In this document: positions 23,591-35,652 of the stretch, in pieces | Layout of the letters: the number at the start of each line of letters is the position of its first letter | Position numbering within the stretch: the stretch's first letter is position 1 | DNA from: Scylla paramamosain | Lineage: Eukaryota > Arthropoda > Malacostraca > Decapoda > Portunidae | Length of the DNA stretch: 64,000 nucleotides | Assembly (NCBI RefSeq): GCF_035594125.1 | Contig: NW_026973669.1 | Span: forward strand, 1,682,501 to 1,746,500 | Direction: 5' to 3' | Notes under the pieces: model-generated | The model's database searches: none | Told to the model about the DNA's origin: nothing | Seen by the model: the letters and a program-made list of their open reading frames with translations, nothing else | Position numbers and translations under genes: made by a program

Positions 23591-23661
23591 CTCAGCGTGA
23601 CCTGACCACTGACCACCACGCAGCACGCGGACGTTCCAACAGACACAGACAACAAAACACA
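23591..23661. other. Remainder of block X2, right of the BEL insertion
   Basis: It starts with the CTCAG duplication and continues the interrupted 125-bp repeat into the 3' end of LINE Y2. Confidence 0.85.
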
Positions 23662-23785
23662 CAATCTTGATCTTGATCTTGATGGTACAGGTGGCACAGG
23701 ATCACTCCTGAGCCAGGCCTTTGGATCGGCAACTCCTGTAGAAAGGGGAAAAAAAAAAAAAGAGAAACGAACAGCATCCTCTATC

Positions 23786-25948
23786 CTAATTGTTCATACA
23801 CCTGGCACGCCACATTCTCTCCAGAAACTCTTTCACCGCCTCAATCATCCTTTCATTGGCCTCTCTACCCAGTCCCAGCAACAACACCATCCATTCCTTT
23901 CCTGTCTTCTCCACTCTTTCATTCCTATCATGCCCTAACTCAGTCAGTATCACTTGCATCATCTCATTCCTGTCTCTGGCATACTGCACACACTCCAGCA
24001 CCACATGTTCCACCGTCTCATCCTCTCCCATGTCACACATCTGGCACACTTTGCTGCGGGACACAGACCACCTGTAACTCCTTGCATTCACATCCATACA
24101 CTGTGCCCTCGCTCGGAAGAGAAGATCACCGCCCAAGCTTCCATCATACCACCTTTCATACCTCGGGGCCTCTTTCTCCTTGTACCATTCCAGGGTCTTC
24201 TTTCTTTCCATCTCATTCTTCCATTCATTCAGTCCCACACATTTCACTTCTTTGTCTATCTCATTCTTCCATTTTCTCACATCCCATTCGGCTCCCACTC
24301 TTCCTCCTCTTGTTACCACCCATTCACGCTCATTTTGATTCCTCCCAGCCATTCTTATCGCCCACACAACTTGCAATCCATTCCTGTCTGTCATTCTCAT
24401 GCATCTCTTCCTCCATTTGCTTCCACTTTCATTCCACAGGTACACCTTCCTTGCTATTCTTGCATCATCCATTCTCTCAAGCCTAATCTTGTACCTAAGT
24501 GTGGCTTTTGTCAGTCTTTCTCTGAAGGTGCTCCATCCCATGTCACCTCTCAAGGCTTCAACTGCTGTGCACCTCGGTGCACTCAGTGCCATCCTTGCTA
24601 CTCTATTCTGGCCCACTTCTAACTTATCAATTTCACTTTCATTGCATGGAATCACATCCATACCATACATTATACATGGCACAGCCACACTCTTCCACAC
24701 TTCTCTCAACACATCATACTTACTTGCTCTCATCCTTGCCGCGCTTCCCAATCGACCTACCCACTGGTTTACCATACTTATCTTTTCATTTTTTGCCTTT
24801 GCACACCCACTAGGACTCATCCACATCCCCAAGTACTTGTATTCTTGCACCTGTCTCAACTCATTCTCTCCAAGTCTCCATACCACATTACTTTCATCCT
24901 CTGACCTATTCACAATCATTACTTTGCTTTTCTCACTGCTAAACCTTACTCCAAAGTCTTTACCATAGCCATCCACTACATCCAACAAACTTTGAAGCTC
25001 ATCTGCCGATTCACTCATAACAACTACGTCATCTGCATAAAGGAGCACACATACTTTATCATTCCCCACACTTACCCCTACATTCATTCTTCTCATCCTG
25101 GCTGCTAGCTCCTCTGTATACAGGCTAAAAAGGGTTGGTGACAATATACAGCCCTGCCTAACTCCTCTCTCACTCATCACCCAGTCTGTTTCTATGTCTC
25201 CTAGCCTGTATCTAGCTCTTGTGTCCACATACATACTTTGCACTATGTTAACTATCTTTGCACTCAATCCAATCTTTTCTAAGACTCTACCTAGCATTTC
25301 TCTGTTCACTCTATCATAAGCTTTCTCTATATCCAAATTACCCCCATCCTTCTTTTTCTTCTCAATCATTTCATTCACCACAAACATACGAGTATTGTCC
25401 TCAGCTCTCCTGTCCCTACGAAAACCATTCTGTTCTTCACCCAGCACTCCAGCTCTCTCAATCCATTTACACAGTCTCTCATTCAACACTGCACTGAAAA
25501 CTTTACTTATTGTACTCACTAATGCAATTGGCCTGTAGTTCTTCAGCTCATTCTTACTCTTAAATCCCCCCTTATGCAACAGACACACTCTGCTCTCATT
25601 CCACTTTCTTGGCACTCTCTCTTCATCACACACTCGGTTGAATAACTCAGTCATTCTGTCTATCACTACCTCCCCACCATTCTTGTAGAACTCATAGGGT
25701 ATATCATCTGGACCTGCTGCCTTGCCATTCTTCTGCCTTCTCACACACCTCGCCACTTTATCCCTACTGATTCTTTCATCCAGTTCATCTGCATTCTTCC
25801 TTTCCAGTGTTACACATTCTTCTCTCACACTAAACATCTCACCTACCCCACCTACTTCTTCCCAGAACCCTTTGATTGCTTCCCTGATTCCGTCCTTCTC
25901 TGTTATAACTACACCCTCCACTTTTAGACTCTCCACGCCAACACTGCC
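23786..25948 (-). pseudogene. LINE ORF2 reverse transcriptase, Y2
   Basis: The roughly 716-codon frame has the motif order of Y1. YADD and the CQMCDMGEDETVEHVVLEC zinc region are intact, but motif A reads NLDIEKAYD, with the upstream LYLGF missing. Confidence 0.87.
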
Positions 25949-26380
25949 TCACATATTCTCACCTCTCATGAACTTGTACCATTCACGGCCACCTTCCATA
26001 CCTTTCTCCCTTAAAGATTGAATCATACTCCTTTCACTCTTCACTTTAGCATTCATTATCATTCGTCTTGTGAACCGCTGCTGCTTCACATACGCGGCCC
26101 ATGCATTCTCATACTCATTCTTTGCCTCATCGCTTTCATGCCTCTTTTTCCTCAGCCATCTACACTGTCTACTCATTTCCTCATTTCCATTTCTACTCGT
26201 TTCCTGTGCCTTACGCTCCTTTCCAGTCATAACATACTCGCATCCCTCCATTCGTACATCATCTCTCAGGTGAGTCTCAGTGAGCCCGACTAAGTCGAAC
26301 CTCCACTCCCTGAGCTCCTTGCATACATCCTCAAACTTGCCCACACCCCATCCTCTCACATTCATACAGCCAATCTTCAC
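25949..26380 (-). pseudogene. LINE ORF2 N-terminus with deleted endonuclease, Y2
   Basis: It has the same deletion joint (GKERKAQETSRNGNEEMSRQ) as Y1 and Y4, and ends at the TGA shared with Y1. Confidence 0.85.
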
Positions 26381-26443
26381 ACATTTACTTGCCTGGCTAG
26401 TCTCTTTTCTTCCATGTTCGCTGACATCAGTGGGTCCTCCTCG

Positions 26444-27358
26444 TCATGCCTCGTCCACACAACACACCTGCCTCGCCCTCATCCACTCGGCCAGTCGACG
26501 TCCTAGCCTCTCATTCCCGTTGTGGTTGAGGTGGACCCCGTCTCTCCCGAAGAATTTGTCCTGGTCAAGGATCCCATCCATGTCCAGGAAGCTCACGTTG
26601 CCCTTCTTATCTGCCATCCATTCCATCTTGACCTTCATGAGTTCCATGCATATCTTGCGGTTCGTTTCTCTTCTGACCTTCTCCTACTGCACTCCTTCCC
26701 GTGGGCGCCGCAGGACCCCCACCACAGCCACACACATCTTCTTTTCTTCTGCTGCCCTCACTGCTTCTATCACTTCCTTTACTGTGTCTTCAGCACCTGC
26801 CTCTACTAAGTTGTTGCCTCCTCCTTGGACAACTAGCAGGCTTCTCTCTTCCATTTCTTGCACTTCTTCCTTGACTTTCCTCTTGACGTCTTGGATCTTA
26901 GCACCTCCCATGCTGGTGCACTCAATTTCCCTTCTCACAAAGTCGGGAGTCTTCCTTACCATGCTGTCTCCAATGACACGTACTGGGGCTTTCTTGATTA
27001 CCATTCTCTTCTTCCTTGGGCGTCTGTCTGTTCTGGCCACTTCCACCACTTCTTGCTGGTCTTTTCTCTCTTCAGTCTTCGTCGTCTGTGCTTCTGCCTC
27101 TTTCATCAGGTTTTCTGTCTGGGTGCTCTGCTCCACTCTCTCTTCTTTTTCCTCATCCTGGTTCCTCCACTCATTGAGGCTCTTGCTCAGGCATTCCCTG
27201 CAGAGGAACACCAGAAGCTCGAACCCCAGCGCCTTCATGTTGGCCTCCCTCATGCCCACACAGGCTACATGGAACCAGGCCATGCATCTCTCGCATGCCA
27301 CAGCCCTTTGCCTGTTCGCCACACTCTCCTCGCATGAACCACACGCGCTCATCACCAT
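26444..27358 (-). pseudogene. LINE ORF1 PHD-esterase, Y2
   Basis: It is colinear with Y1 ORF1. The PHD cysteines, GDS, GGGNN and DGVHLNH blocks are present, and the same internal TAG lies at about 26,681. Confidence 0.85.
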
Positions 27359-27495
27359 TTTCAGGGTATTTCAGCACACAGGCAAGAGAACATAAACCAC
27401 AAAACTCAGAGAAAACTCAGAGAGCAAGGCAAAGCCACTTGTACACACCGCCACAGCTCACCAAAAAGTTCTTTCTTCAGGGTGGCTCGAACTTA

Positions 27496-27672
27496 ATCTT
27501 GATTTTGACGCCTAGGGAGGCTTGGGATTACTCCTGAATCAAGCCTTCATAACGGCAAATCCTGTACGAAAAACAGGAAAAAAACAAAAATATTAAACAG
27601 AAAAACATGCATCATCTTTCATACCTGGGGATTGCTCATGTCAGTTTTTTTTTATTGATAACTCCCGTTAGG

Positions 27673-27714
<42 letters not shown>

Positions 27715-29040
27715 AACGTAAAACAGACGCCATATTTCACACCACTAACTCCTACATCTAGCGGTCCACATTTTCTGCAGAAACACTTTGACAGCCTCAA
27801 TCATCCTTCCATTCGTCTCCCCACACAGTCCCAGCAGCAACACCATCCACTCCCTTCCTGTCTTCTCCACTGTGACGTTCCCCAGTTCCCTCAGCACCAC
27901 TTGCATCATCTCATTCCTGTCTCTGGCATACTTCACACACTCCAGCACCACACGCTCCACCGTCTCATCCTCTCCCATGTCACACGTCTGGCACACTTCG
28001 CTGCTGGACTCGGACCATCTGTAACTCCCTGCATTCACATCCATACACTGTGCCCTCGCTCGAAAGAGATCGCCTCTCAGGCTTCCATTATACCACCTAG
28101 CATACGTCGGGGCCTCTTTCTCTCGCCAATACCACGCCAAAGTACTCTTTTGTTCCATCTTACTCTTCCATTCACTCAGTCCCACATGTTTCACTACTCC
28201 ATCTCACTCTTCCACTTTCTTACACCCCAATCTAAACCCTCTCCATTTCTAGCAATCATACTCCAGTCACTCTCAACATGCGTCCCCTCAAGCCGCTGAA
28301 AAGCCCACCTAGTTTCCAAGCCTTTTTTAACTGCCATCCTAACACACTTCTTCCCCCACCTGCTACTCTCTCTCTCTCTCTCTCAAAGTACTCCAGCCCA
28401 TGTCTCCCCTCAAAGCCTCTATCGCTGCATACCTTGGTGCATTCAGTGCCATTCTTGCTACTCTATTCTCTCCTACTTTTACATTCTCTAGTTCATTCTC
28501 ATTCCACACAATCACGTCCATACCAAACACAATGCTCGGAACAGCCACGCTCTTCCAAAGTTCTCGCAGCACGTCATACTTACTGGCTCTCATCCTTGCT
28601 GCACTTCCTAGTCGACCCACCCACTGGTTCACCATGCTTATCTTTTCATTGTTCTCCCATTCAACATTCTAACGCCAGCATACTGTGTTCTGAGACAAAG
28701 TCCGTCACAACGTGCTCATCAATGCACATGCAGTACACACTCTCACCATCCTCCCATTCACTAGCTTGTAGTCAATCGCAGACTGCTGCTTCCTGCCACA
28801 CCACGCCAGGGTCTCATTCAGGTTTTCCACGTCCATCTCACTCACAAACTCATCAAGCATCTCACCATTCCTATTCACCTCCTCACCTACAACACCGGTG
28901 TGCGCATTCATGCCTCCCATCGTCGTCACTCTTGGTCTTGTCTTCATTTTTTGTTTTTCTAACGGCACTCTACACACAGATTTCTGCTGGCACTTTTTTC
29001 TTTTTCTTTTTTCTTTTTCTTTACAATATCAAACAAATAA
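27496..29040 (-). mobile_element. Second, deleted LINE of the family, copy in Y2
   Basis: It has the same relics and internal joints as 8,026-9,606: zinc tail 27,745-28,194, post-RT piece 28,363-28,635 and endonuclease piece 28,705-28,977. The poly-T/poly-A hairpin (27,646-27,710) differs in length. Confidence 0.8.
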
Positions 29041-29695
29041 TCATTTATTAATGATTCATAAATTTTGACCAAGTGTTAGAGAACCAGCAAGCCATGGGTG
29101 GAAATGGAGGGTAACTTGAAATGTCTACTCCTCTTGCCACCAACTTAATTTGTCATTAAACGCGAAAAACAAAGTTACCAAATAACCAAAAAAAATATAT
29201 ATATATATTACACTTTTTATTATTGTTTTTCTATTTAAGAGAGACACTGTAAAAAAATAAATAAATAATAATAATGATCATAAAATCAATAAATGCCATT
29301 CTTAAGGACCTTGGTACATTATCGTACATTGGAGGACAAGTGTGTTGCAGTGGACAAGGTGGCACCATTGCAGAGCCTTCCAAGTAGCAGTAGTACACAA
29401 GAACACAAGAGCTGGAGCAGGAAGCCATCACACCTACAAGTGGCAGTCCCTGTACAAAACACGCCTATCTATTTCCACCTGCCATCTCTGTCCACACACT
29501 GCTGCAGTCTTCTTTCACAGCTCCCTACTGACTACTGATGCAGTCTATTCGTCACACCCCACTCTGAGAACCACTTCCTTGCTGTCTCTGCCTCTTTCAA
29601 GCTTGGGGGCAGATCTTGCTAGCAATTTTATTGAAATTTTATATACTCCTATTTGGCCAAAAAATCTCAATATAATTTGATAAGAGGCCTTACTT
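29041..29695. other. Z2 left flank with a LINE 3'-tail fragment
   Basis: This is the copy of 9,607-10,225 with small indels. No gene is seen. Confidence 0.5.
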
Positions 29696-30275
29696 TCTCA
29701 CCACTATTGTCTCCACCCTGATGCAAGAGTTAACCAGTATTCTCAATCTTCCACCACTATCCTGTCCACCTCTCTGATGCAAGAGTTAACCAGTATCCTC
29801 AATCTTTTATCACTATTCTGTCCACCTCCCTGATGCAAGAGTTAACCATTATTCTCAATCTTTCACCACTATTCTGTCCACCTCCCTGATGCAAGAGTTA
29901 ACCAGTATTCTCAATCTTTCACCACTATTCTGTCCACCTACCTGATGCAAGAGTTAACCAGTATTCTCAATCTTTCACCACTATTCTGTCCACCTCCCTG
30001 ATGCAAGATTTAACCAGTATTCTCAATCTTTCACCACTATTCTGTCCACTTCCTTGATGCAAGAGTTAACCAGTATTCTCAATCTTTCACCACTATTTTG
30101 TCCACCTCCCTGATGCAAGATTTAACCAGTATTCTGTTGACCTCCCTAATGCAATAGTTAACCAGTATTCTCAGTCTTTCACCACTTATCAGTCCACCTC
30201 CCTAATGCAAGAGTTAACCAGTATTCTCAATCTTTCACCACTATTCTGTCCACCTCCCTAATGCAAGAGTTAACT
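29696..30275. repeat. 56-bp LINE-derived minisatellite, about 10 units, Z2
   Basis: It has the same unit and the same irregular short unit as Z1. It stops abruptly at 30,272, where GAGTTAAC joins TTGGGGCTTTGTC, which is position 13,113 of Z1. About 2.3 kb of Z1 is therefore missing here. Confidence 0.9.
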
Positions 30276-30593
30276 TGGGGCTTTGTCTACACCTGGAGCC
30301 TCAAACTTGCTGCATTGACTCACTCTCTTTCTCAGCAGACCTTCCTGTGTAAGTTGAACAGCTGGCATTGTTGTTGTTTACTTGTGTGTTTAACCGTGGT
30401 GGTCTGTATCCCCGGGGCTGCCTGATGCTGCGTGGGGTCTTCCAGCAGTGGCCTGCAGCATCCCTCGGCCACTTCTTTCTCGGGTGGGTCTTGTACTTCT
30501 GTTGAGGTCTTTGCCATGTGTCTGCACACCACCCCTGGCTTTTCTGCAAGCTGCCTCTTCATCTTTCTGGCCTTTATTTTCTTGTCTTTGTCC
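30276..30593. other. 3'-flanking region of the Z2 zinc-finger gene
   Basis: It matches 13,113-13,440 of Z1, with a short GTGGCCTGCAGCA insertion. No supported coding frame. Confidence 0.4.
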
Positions 30594-31223
30594 TCATCTG
30601 TGGTGCCAAGGCTTCGGCCGGGGCTCGGCCCCTGCCGGTCTTCCGCCCGGCCGGCCGTTGCTTGCGCTGCGCCTTCCTGTCATTCTGTCTGTTTTCTTGA
30701 GGAGGTTCCTTGTGTGGTTTTGGTCTTGCAGGAAGCTTGTTATCTGCCAGATTTCTTCTCTTTGATGGGTGATCCTCTGCTGCAGTTTCTCTCTCCAGGG
30801 TGGTTCAGAGCAGATCCTTCTGTTTCTGTTTCCTTCTGTCTTCCTACACTCAGGGTGCACTGAGTTTGTACAAGCCCCAGTGTGGGTGAGGATGTGTGTG
30901 TTAAGATTACCTTTGTGGGTAAATCTTTTCCCACACTGCAGGCACGGGAACATTCTCTCCCCGTTTTCTGCACTTTCCTGTTTTGTTGTCTGGTGAGTGC
31001 AATGGGCCCCAAGCCTGGTGTTAGCGGTCACACCCTCAGCAGCGCCGGCATTGCATCCGAGGGCTCTGTTCAGCGTGGTGACCGTTCCCTTGACCGCAGC
31101 TGTGTGTACCTCGTGGGCACTTGGGCGACCGGGGATTGCCTCCAGGCAGCTCTCCAGGTTTTCTTCATTAGCCCTGTCGCCCACACCACCACTGGTATTA
31201 TACCGGTGTCCATTGGCGACCAT
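30594..31223 (-). CDS. Lone C2H2 finger exon or 3' part of the Z2 zinc-finger gene
   Basis: The 209-codon frame has one finger (FPCLQCGKRFTHKGNLNTH, ILTHTGA) and a basic, Arg-rich tail (NGRPGGRPAGAEPRPKPWHH). It is the paralogue of 13,557-14,054. The longer open frame than in Z1 suggests this is the better-kept copy. Its relation to the array gene 90 bp upstream is unresolved. Confidence 0.5.
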   Translation of the reverse strand: MVANGHRYNTSGGVGDRANEENLESCLEAIPGRPSAHEVHTAAVKGTVTTLNRALGCNAGAAEGVTANTRLGAHCTHQTTKQESAENGERMFPCLQCGKRFTHKGNLNTHILTHTGACTNSVHPECRKTEGNRNRRICSEPPWREKLQQRITHQREEIWQITSFLQDQNHTRNLLKKTDRMTGRRSASNGRPGGRPAGAEPRPKPWHHR

Positions 31224-31314
31224 GTTGTTCCCAGGTCACTTTTTAGGTCGTGATATTTTGTAGTTTTGTGCCTTTCAGCTCTACTGAGGCCGGAGTCACC
31301 GGGGACTGCAACAG

Positions 31315-32484
31315 CTATGATTTTGGATGTTTTCTCTTCTTCTTTCCAGTGTGGGTGAGGATGTGTCTGTCAAGAGTACCCTTCTGGGTAAATCTTTTCC
31401 CACACTCCAGGCACTGGAACTTTCTCTCCCCAGTGTGGGTGAGGATGTGTCTCTCAAGAGTACCCTTCCGGGTAAATCTTTTCCCACACTCCAGGCACTG
31501 GAACTTTCTCTCCCCAGTGTGGGTGAGGATGTGTTTCTCAAGAGTACCCTTCCGGGTAAATCTTTTCCCACACTCCAGGCACTGGAACTTTCTCTCCCCA
31601 GTGTGGGTGAGGATGTGTCTCTCAAGAGTACCCTTCCGGGTAAATCTTTTCCCACACTCCAGGCACTGGAACTTTCTCTCCCCAGTGTGGGTGAGGATGT
31701 GTGTGTTAAGATGACTCTCCTGGGTAAATCTTTTCCCACACTCCAGGCACTGGAACTTTCTCTCCCCAGTGTGGGTGAGGATGTGTGTGTTAAGGGAACC
31801 CTTCCAGGTAAATCTTTTCCCACACTCCAGGCACTGGAACTTTCTCTCCCCAGTGTGGGTGAGGATGTGTGTGTTAAGGGAACCCTTCCGGGTAAATCTT
31901 TTCCCACACTCCAGGCACTGGAACTTTCTCTCCCCAGTGTGGGTGAGGTTGTGTGTGTTAAGGGAACCCTTCCGGGTAAATCTTTTCCCACACTCCAGGC
32001 ACTGAAACTTTCTCTCCCCAGTGTGGGTGAGGATGTGTGTGTTAAGATTACTCTTCAGGGTAAATCTTTTCCCACACTCCAGGCACTGGAACTTTCTCTC
32101 CCCAGTGTGGGTGAGGATGTGTGTGTTAAGGGAACTCTTCATGGTAAATCTTTTCCCACACTCCAGGCACTGGAACTTTCTCTCCCCAGTGTGGGTGAGG
32201 ATGTGTGAGGCAAGATGACTCTTCAGGACAAATGTCTTCCCGCAGAGGTCACACTTGTGGTTCCTGCCACCAGTGTGGGTGGCAGTGTGTTCAGCGGGGC
32301 CACTCCTGCCTCTCAGCCTTGTCTTGCTGGCATGGGAGAGGACGTGTCTGGCAATGGCAGCCTTGGTGGAGCACACTTTGCCGCAGTGGTCACAAGTGTA
32401 GGTCCTCCCGCCTTGGGTCACCTGCTGCTCCAGACTGTTACTACTGCTGCTGCTCCTGCTGTTGCCTGGCCTCGCACCCTCCAT
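31315..32484 (-). CDS. C2H2 zinc-finger protein with 12 fingers, copy Z2
   Basis: It is open from the ATG at 32,484 (389 residues), with in-frame [18 protein letters not shown] coding further upstream. It has two divergent leading fingers and ten near-identical CLECGKRF fingers; Z1 has twelve of the latter. The helix segments differ in number and order from Z1 (for example TMKSSLNTH, TLKSNLNTH, TRKGTLERH), so the predicted DNA target differs. One finger ends HNLTH. It ends in KKKRKHPKS. The role is inferred as DNA binding only. Confidence 0.85.
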   Translation of the reverse strand: MEGARPGNSRSSSSSNSLEQQVTQGGRTYTCDHCGKVCSTKAAIARHVLSHASKTRLRGRSGPAEHTATHTGGRNHKCDLCGKTFVLKSHLASHILTHTGERKFQCLECGKRFTMKSSLNTHILTHTGERKFQCLECGKRFTLKSNLNTHILTHTGERKFQCLECGKRFTRKGSLNTHNLTHTGERKFQCLECGKRFTRKGSLNTHILTHTGERKFQCLECGKRFTWKGSLNTHILTHTGERKFQCLECGKRFTQESHLNTHILTHTGERKFQCLECGKRFTRKGTLERHILTHTGERKFQCLECGKRFTRKGTLEKHILTHTGERKFQCLECGKRFTRKGTLERHILTHTGERKFQCLECGKRFTQKGTLDRHILTHTGKKKRKHPKS

Positions 32485-32623
32485 TGCAACGCTGCTCCTG
32501 GCCGTGGCTGGTCCTGCAGGAATCCTGGGGCTGCACCAAGGATGCACACCGACCTTGCACCTGTAACAGAGGAGGCCGTCACCACACAGGCGGTGAGGGG
32601 CTTCCTGCCTGTCTGGTGTCCAG

Positions 32624-32771
<148 letters not shown>

Positions 32772-32775
32772 TATA

Positions 32776-33756
32776 AGGATAAGTGTGTTGAAGCCTCCCT
32801 CTTGAAGGAATTCAAGTCATACGAAGGTGGAAATACAGAAGCAGGCAGGGAGCTCCAGTATTACCAGAGAAAAGGGATGAATGATTGAGAATACTGGTTA
32901 ACTCTTGCATTAGAGAGGTGCACAGAATAGTGGTGAGAGAAAGAAGAAAGTGTTGAGCAGCAAGGCTGTGGGAGGAGGGGAAGCATGCAGTTAGCAAGAT
33001 CAGAAGAGCAGTTAGCATGAAAATAGCTGTAAAAGACAGCACGAGATGCAACACTGCGGCGATGAGAGAAAGGCTGAAGACAGTCAGTTAGAGGAGAGGA
33101 GTTGATGAGACAAAAAGCTTTTGATTCCAACCTGTCTAGAAGAATGGTATGAGTGGAACCCCCCCACACATATGAAGCATACTCCATACATGGACAGATA
33201 AGGCCCCTGGACAAAGTTAGCAGCTTGGGGGGGGTGAGAAAAACTGGCGGAGACATCTCAGAACACCTGACTTCCTAGAAGCTGTTTTTGCTAGAGATGA
33301 GATGTGAAGTTTCCAGTTCAGATTATAAGTAAAGTACAGACCAAGGATGTTCAGTGTAGAAGAGGGGGACAATTGAGTGTCATTGAAGAAGAGGGGATAG
33401 TTGTCTGGAAGGTTGTGTCGAGTTGATAGATGGAGGAATTGAGTTTTTGTGGCATTGAACAATACCAAGTTTGCTCTGCCCTAATCTGGAATTTTGGAGA
33501 GATCAGAAGTCTGTGACTTCCCTGCATGAACTGTTTACTTCCTGAAGGGTTGGAAGTCTAGAAAAAGACGTGGAAAAGTGCAGGGTGGTATCATCAGCAT
33601 TGGAGTGGATAGGACAAGAAGTTTGGTTTAAAAGATCATTGATGAATAATAGGAAGAGAGTGGGTGACAGGACAGAACCCTGAGGAACACCACTGTTAAT
33701 AGATCTAGGAGAAGAACAGTGACCGTCTACCACAGCAGCAATAGAACGGCCAGAAA
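32776..33756 (-). mobile_element. 5'-truncated jockey-like LINE fragment, copy X3
   Basis: C-terminal frame 32,861-33,256, middle 33,217-33,468 and RT block 33,503-33,733 with the shared NADD change. It has the same truncation point as X1 and X2. Confidence 0.85.
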
Positions 33757-33818
33757 GGACTGGGCTGGTGGATCTTCAGGTGGTAAGACTGGGCTGGTGG
33801 ATCTTCAGGTTATCCAAA

Positions 33819-33819
<1 letters not shown>

Positions 33820-33853
<34 letters not shown>

Positions 33854-33855
33854 AA
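33820..33855. repeat. (AAAT)n microsatellite, X3
   Basis: This is the shortest of the three equivalent tracts. Confidence 0.92.
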
Positions 33856-33959
33856 AACTGCCTTGTTGCAAAGAGTAAGATAATCACTTTTAGTTGGTGG
33901 TAACTTGTGACAAAGACACAAGTGTTGCCAACAGTGGTGCAGTGTTCTGAGTCCCCAGC

Positions 33960-34155
33960 CACTGACCTGAGGGGCTCTGGGGCAGAGAGGATGGGAGGAC
34001 TTGCCAGCCACTGACCTGAGGGGCTCTGGGGCAGAGAGGATGGGAGGACTTGCCAGCCACTGACCTGAGGGGCTCTGGGGCAGAGAGGATGGGAGGACTT
34101 GCCAGCCACTGATCTGAGAGGCTCTGGGGCACAATGGACAGGAGGACTTGCCAGT
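33960..34155. repeat. 49-bp minisatellite, 4 units, X3
   Basis: Units start at 33,960, 34,009, 34,058 and 34,107. Confidence 0.94.
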
Positions 34156-34639
34156 CTGGCCTTGCTCTTTCACCGCGTCTGTTCTCCTGCAAGACAAACA
34201 AATAAAACAATATTAAACAAATTAACAAAATAACAAAAATAAAACAAGAAAGCAGAAAACACCAACTGACGGTGTGTGTCTTGTCCTGCGTGGCTGCCAC
34301 CACTGTGACGGGAAAATTTTGTCCAGGAGACCAAACTAACCTTACTGACGGTGTGTGTCTGGAAAATCTTAAGAACAACGCACCCAAGATTATTTTCAAT
34401 AAGGTGTGCTTTCAAGAAGTGTAAGTAGTATAGCTACAAGTCTGTAAAGGTTTTACTGATCGCTCGTTGATGTTAAGGTTACAATACAATGTTAAAGTTT
34501 CTCCAGTATTCCCGAGATCCGTCCTGCTTACCTGTCCGTGCTGAAGTTACACTGCGTGCGTTCGTGCGTTGGTTTACACGCAGGGTGCTTTTGTCCATGC
34601 TACTAAGTCTATGATGTTTAATGACGCTTTAACCTTAGG

Positions 34640-34740
34640 GGGGTCCAGGGGGGGCACAGCCCCCCCGGATAGCAGGGGGGGGTTCATGGGGTGCGCAGCC
34701 CCCCCGGTTAGGTTAGGTTAGGTTAGGTTAGGTTAGGTAT
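34640..34740. repeat. G-run/C-run hairpins followed by an interstitial GGTTA (TTAGG) array
   Basis: Two G-run...C-run pairs (GGGGGGGCACAGCCCCCCC and GGGGGGG...GCGCAGCCCCCCC) are followed by seven GGTTA units at about 34,706-34,738. X1 has one hairpin pair and a shorter, interrupted GGTTA array. Confidence 0.85.
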
Positions 34741-35300
34741 ATAATTATTCTGGAGTATTGGTTAAAACTTAAATTTTACCCCAAATTTTTTTTATTTTAG
34801 GGAAATTTCCCTAGATTTTCAGTCCATTTATCGGTTTTTTATGTCCCCCTCCAAAAACAAACCCAATTCCCCACGTGGCCCCAAGCTTGTTGGGGGAGAG
34901 GGGAAAAGATTAATAAGATATGTGTGGAGGTGTATTTCTTAAGAATTACCGTGTGTCTTGTCCTGCGTGGCTGCCACCACTGTGACGGGAAAATCTTGCA
35001 AAGAAAACCTAACCTAACCTCACTCAGTACGGGCCGGGAAATCCCCAGAAAGGACAACGCCCAAACACTCGCGACAAAATGGTCAGACCACTGGCAGGCA
35101 GCACCAGCAGACAGCCAGACGGCGCCGCCACGTCTTGGGAATAAAAGAAATCAACAAACAAACAAACAAACAAACAAACCACAACAACAGTGACGGTGAC
35201 CACCACCTTAGTCACTCACCTCCCGACATTTACTTGTTCCCCGCCCACCATTACCTGCACGCCCTCAGGTGAGCCCAGGGAGGCGCCGCCACTCCGCACG
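34741..35300. other. Block X3 non-coding segment
   Basis: It matches X1 about 3,370-3,920. It has an AAAC tract near 35,155 and no supported gene. Confidence 0.6.
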
Positions 35301-35652
35301 TGACCACAGGTGACCCAGGCCAGCTCAGACACAGGCGCAAGCTGCCGCACACTCAGCGTGACCTGACCACTGACCACCACGCTGACGTCTTGTCTGTTCC
35401 CTCCACCAGACACAGAGTGGACAGGTGACCACAGGTGACCCAGGCCAGCTCAGACACAGGCGCAAGCTGCCGCACACTCAGCGTGACCTGACCACTGACC
35501 ACCACGCTGACGTCTTGTCTGTTCCCTCCACCAGACACAGAGTGGACAGGTGACCACAGGTGACCCAGGCCAGCTCAGACACAGGCGCAAGCTGCCGCAC
35601 ACTCAGCGTGACCTGACCACTGACCACCACGCAGCACGCGGACGCTCCAACA
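35301..35652. repeat. 125-bp tandem repeat, about 2.8 units, X3
   Basis: TGACCACAGGTGACCCAGGC recurs at 35,301, 35,426 and 35,551. X1 has about two units, and in X2 the array is broken by the BEL element. Confidence 0.92.

Larger units (their letters stand above)
23662..27483 (-). mobile_element. CR1-like LINE, copy Y2
   Basis: It is colinear with Y1, including the endonuclease deletion, the TGA between the endonuclease remnant and RT, the five-residue loss before RT motif A and the TAG in ORF1. It differs by scattered substitutions (for example VSTISKVF for VNTIGKVF). Confidence 0.87.
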
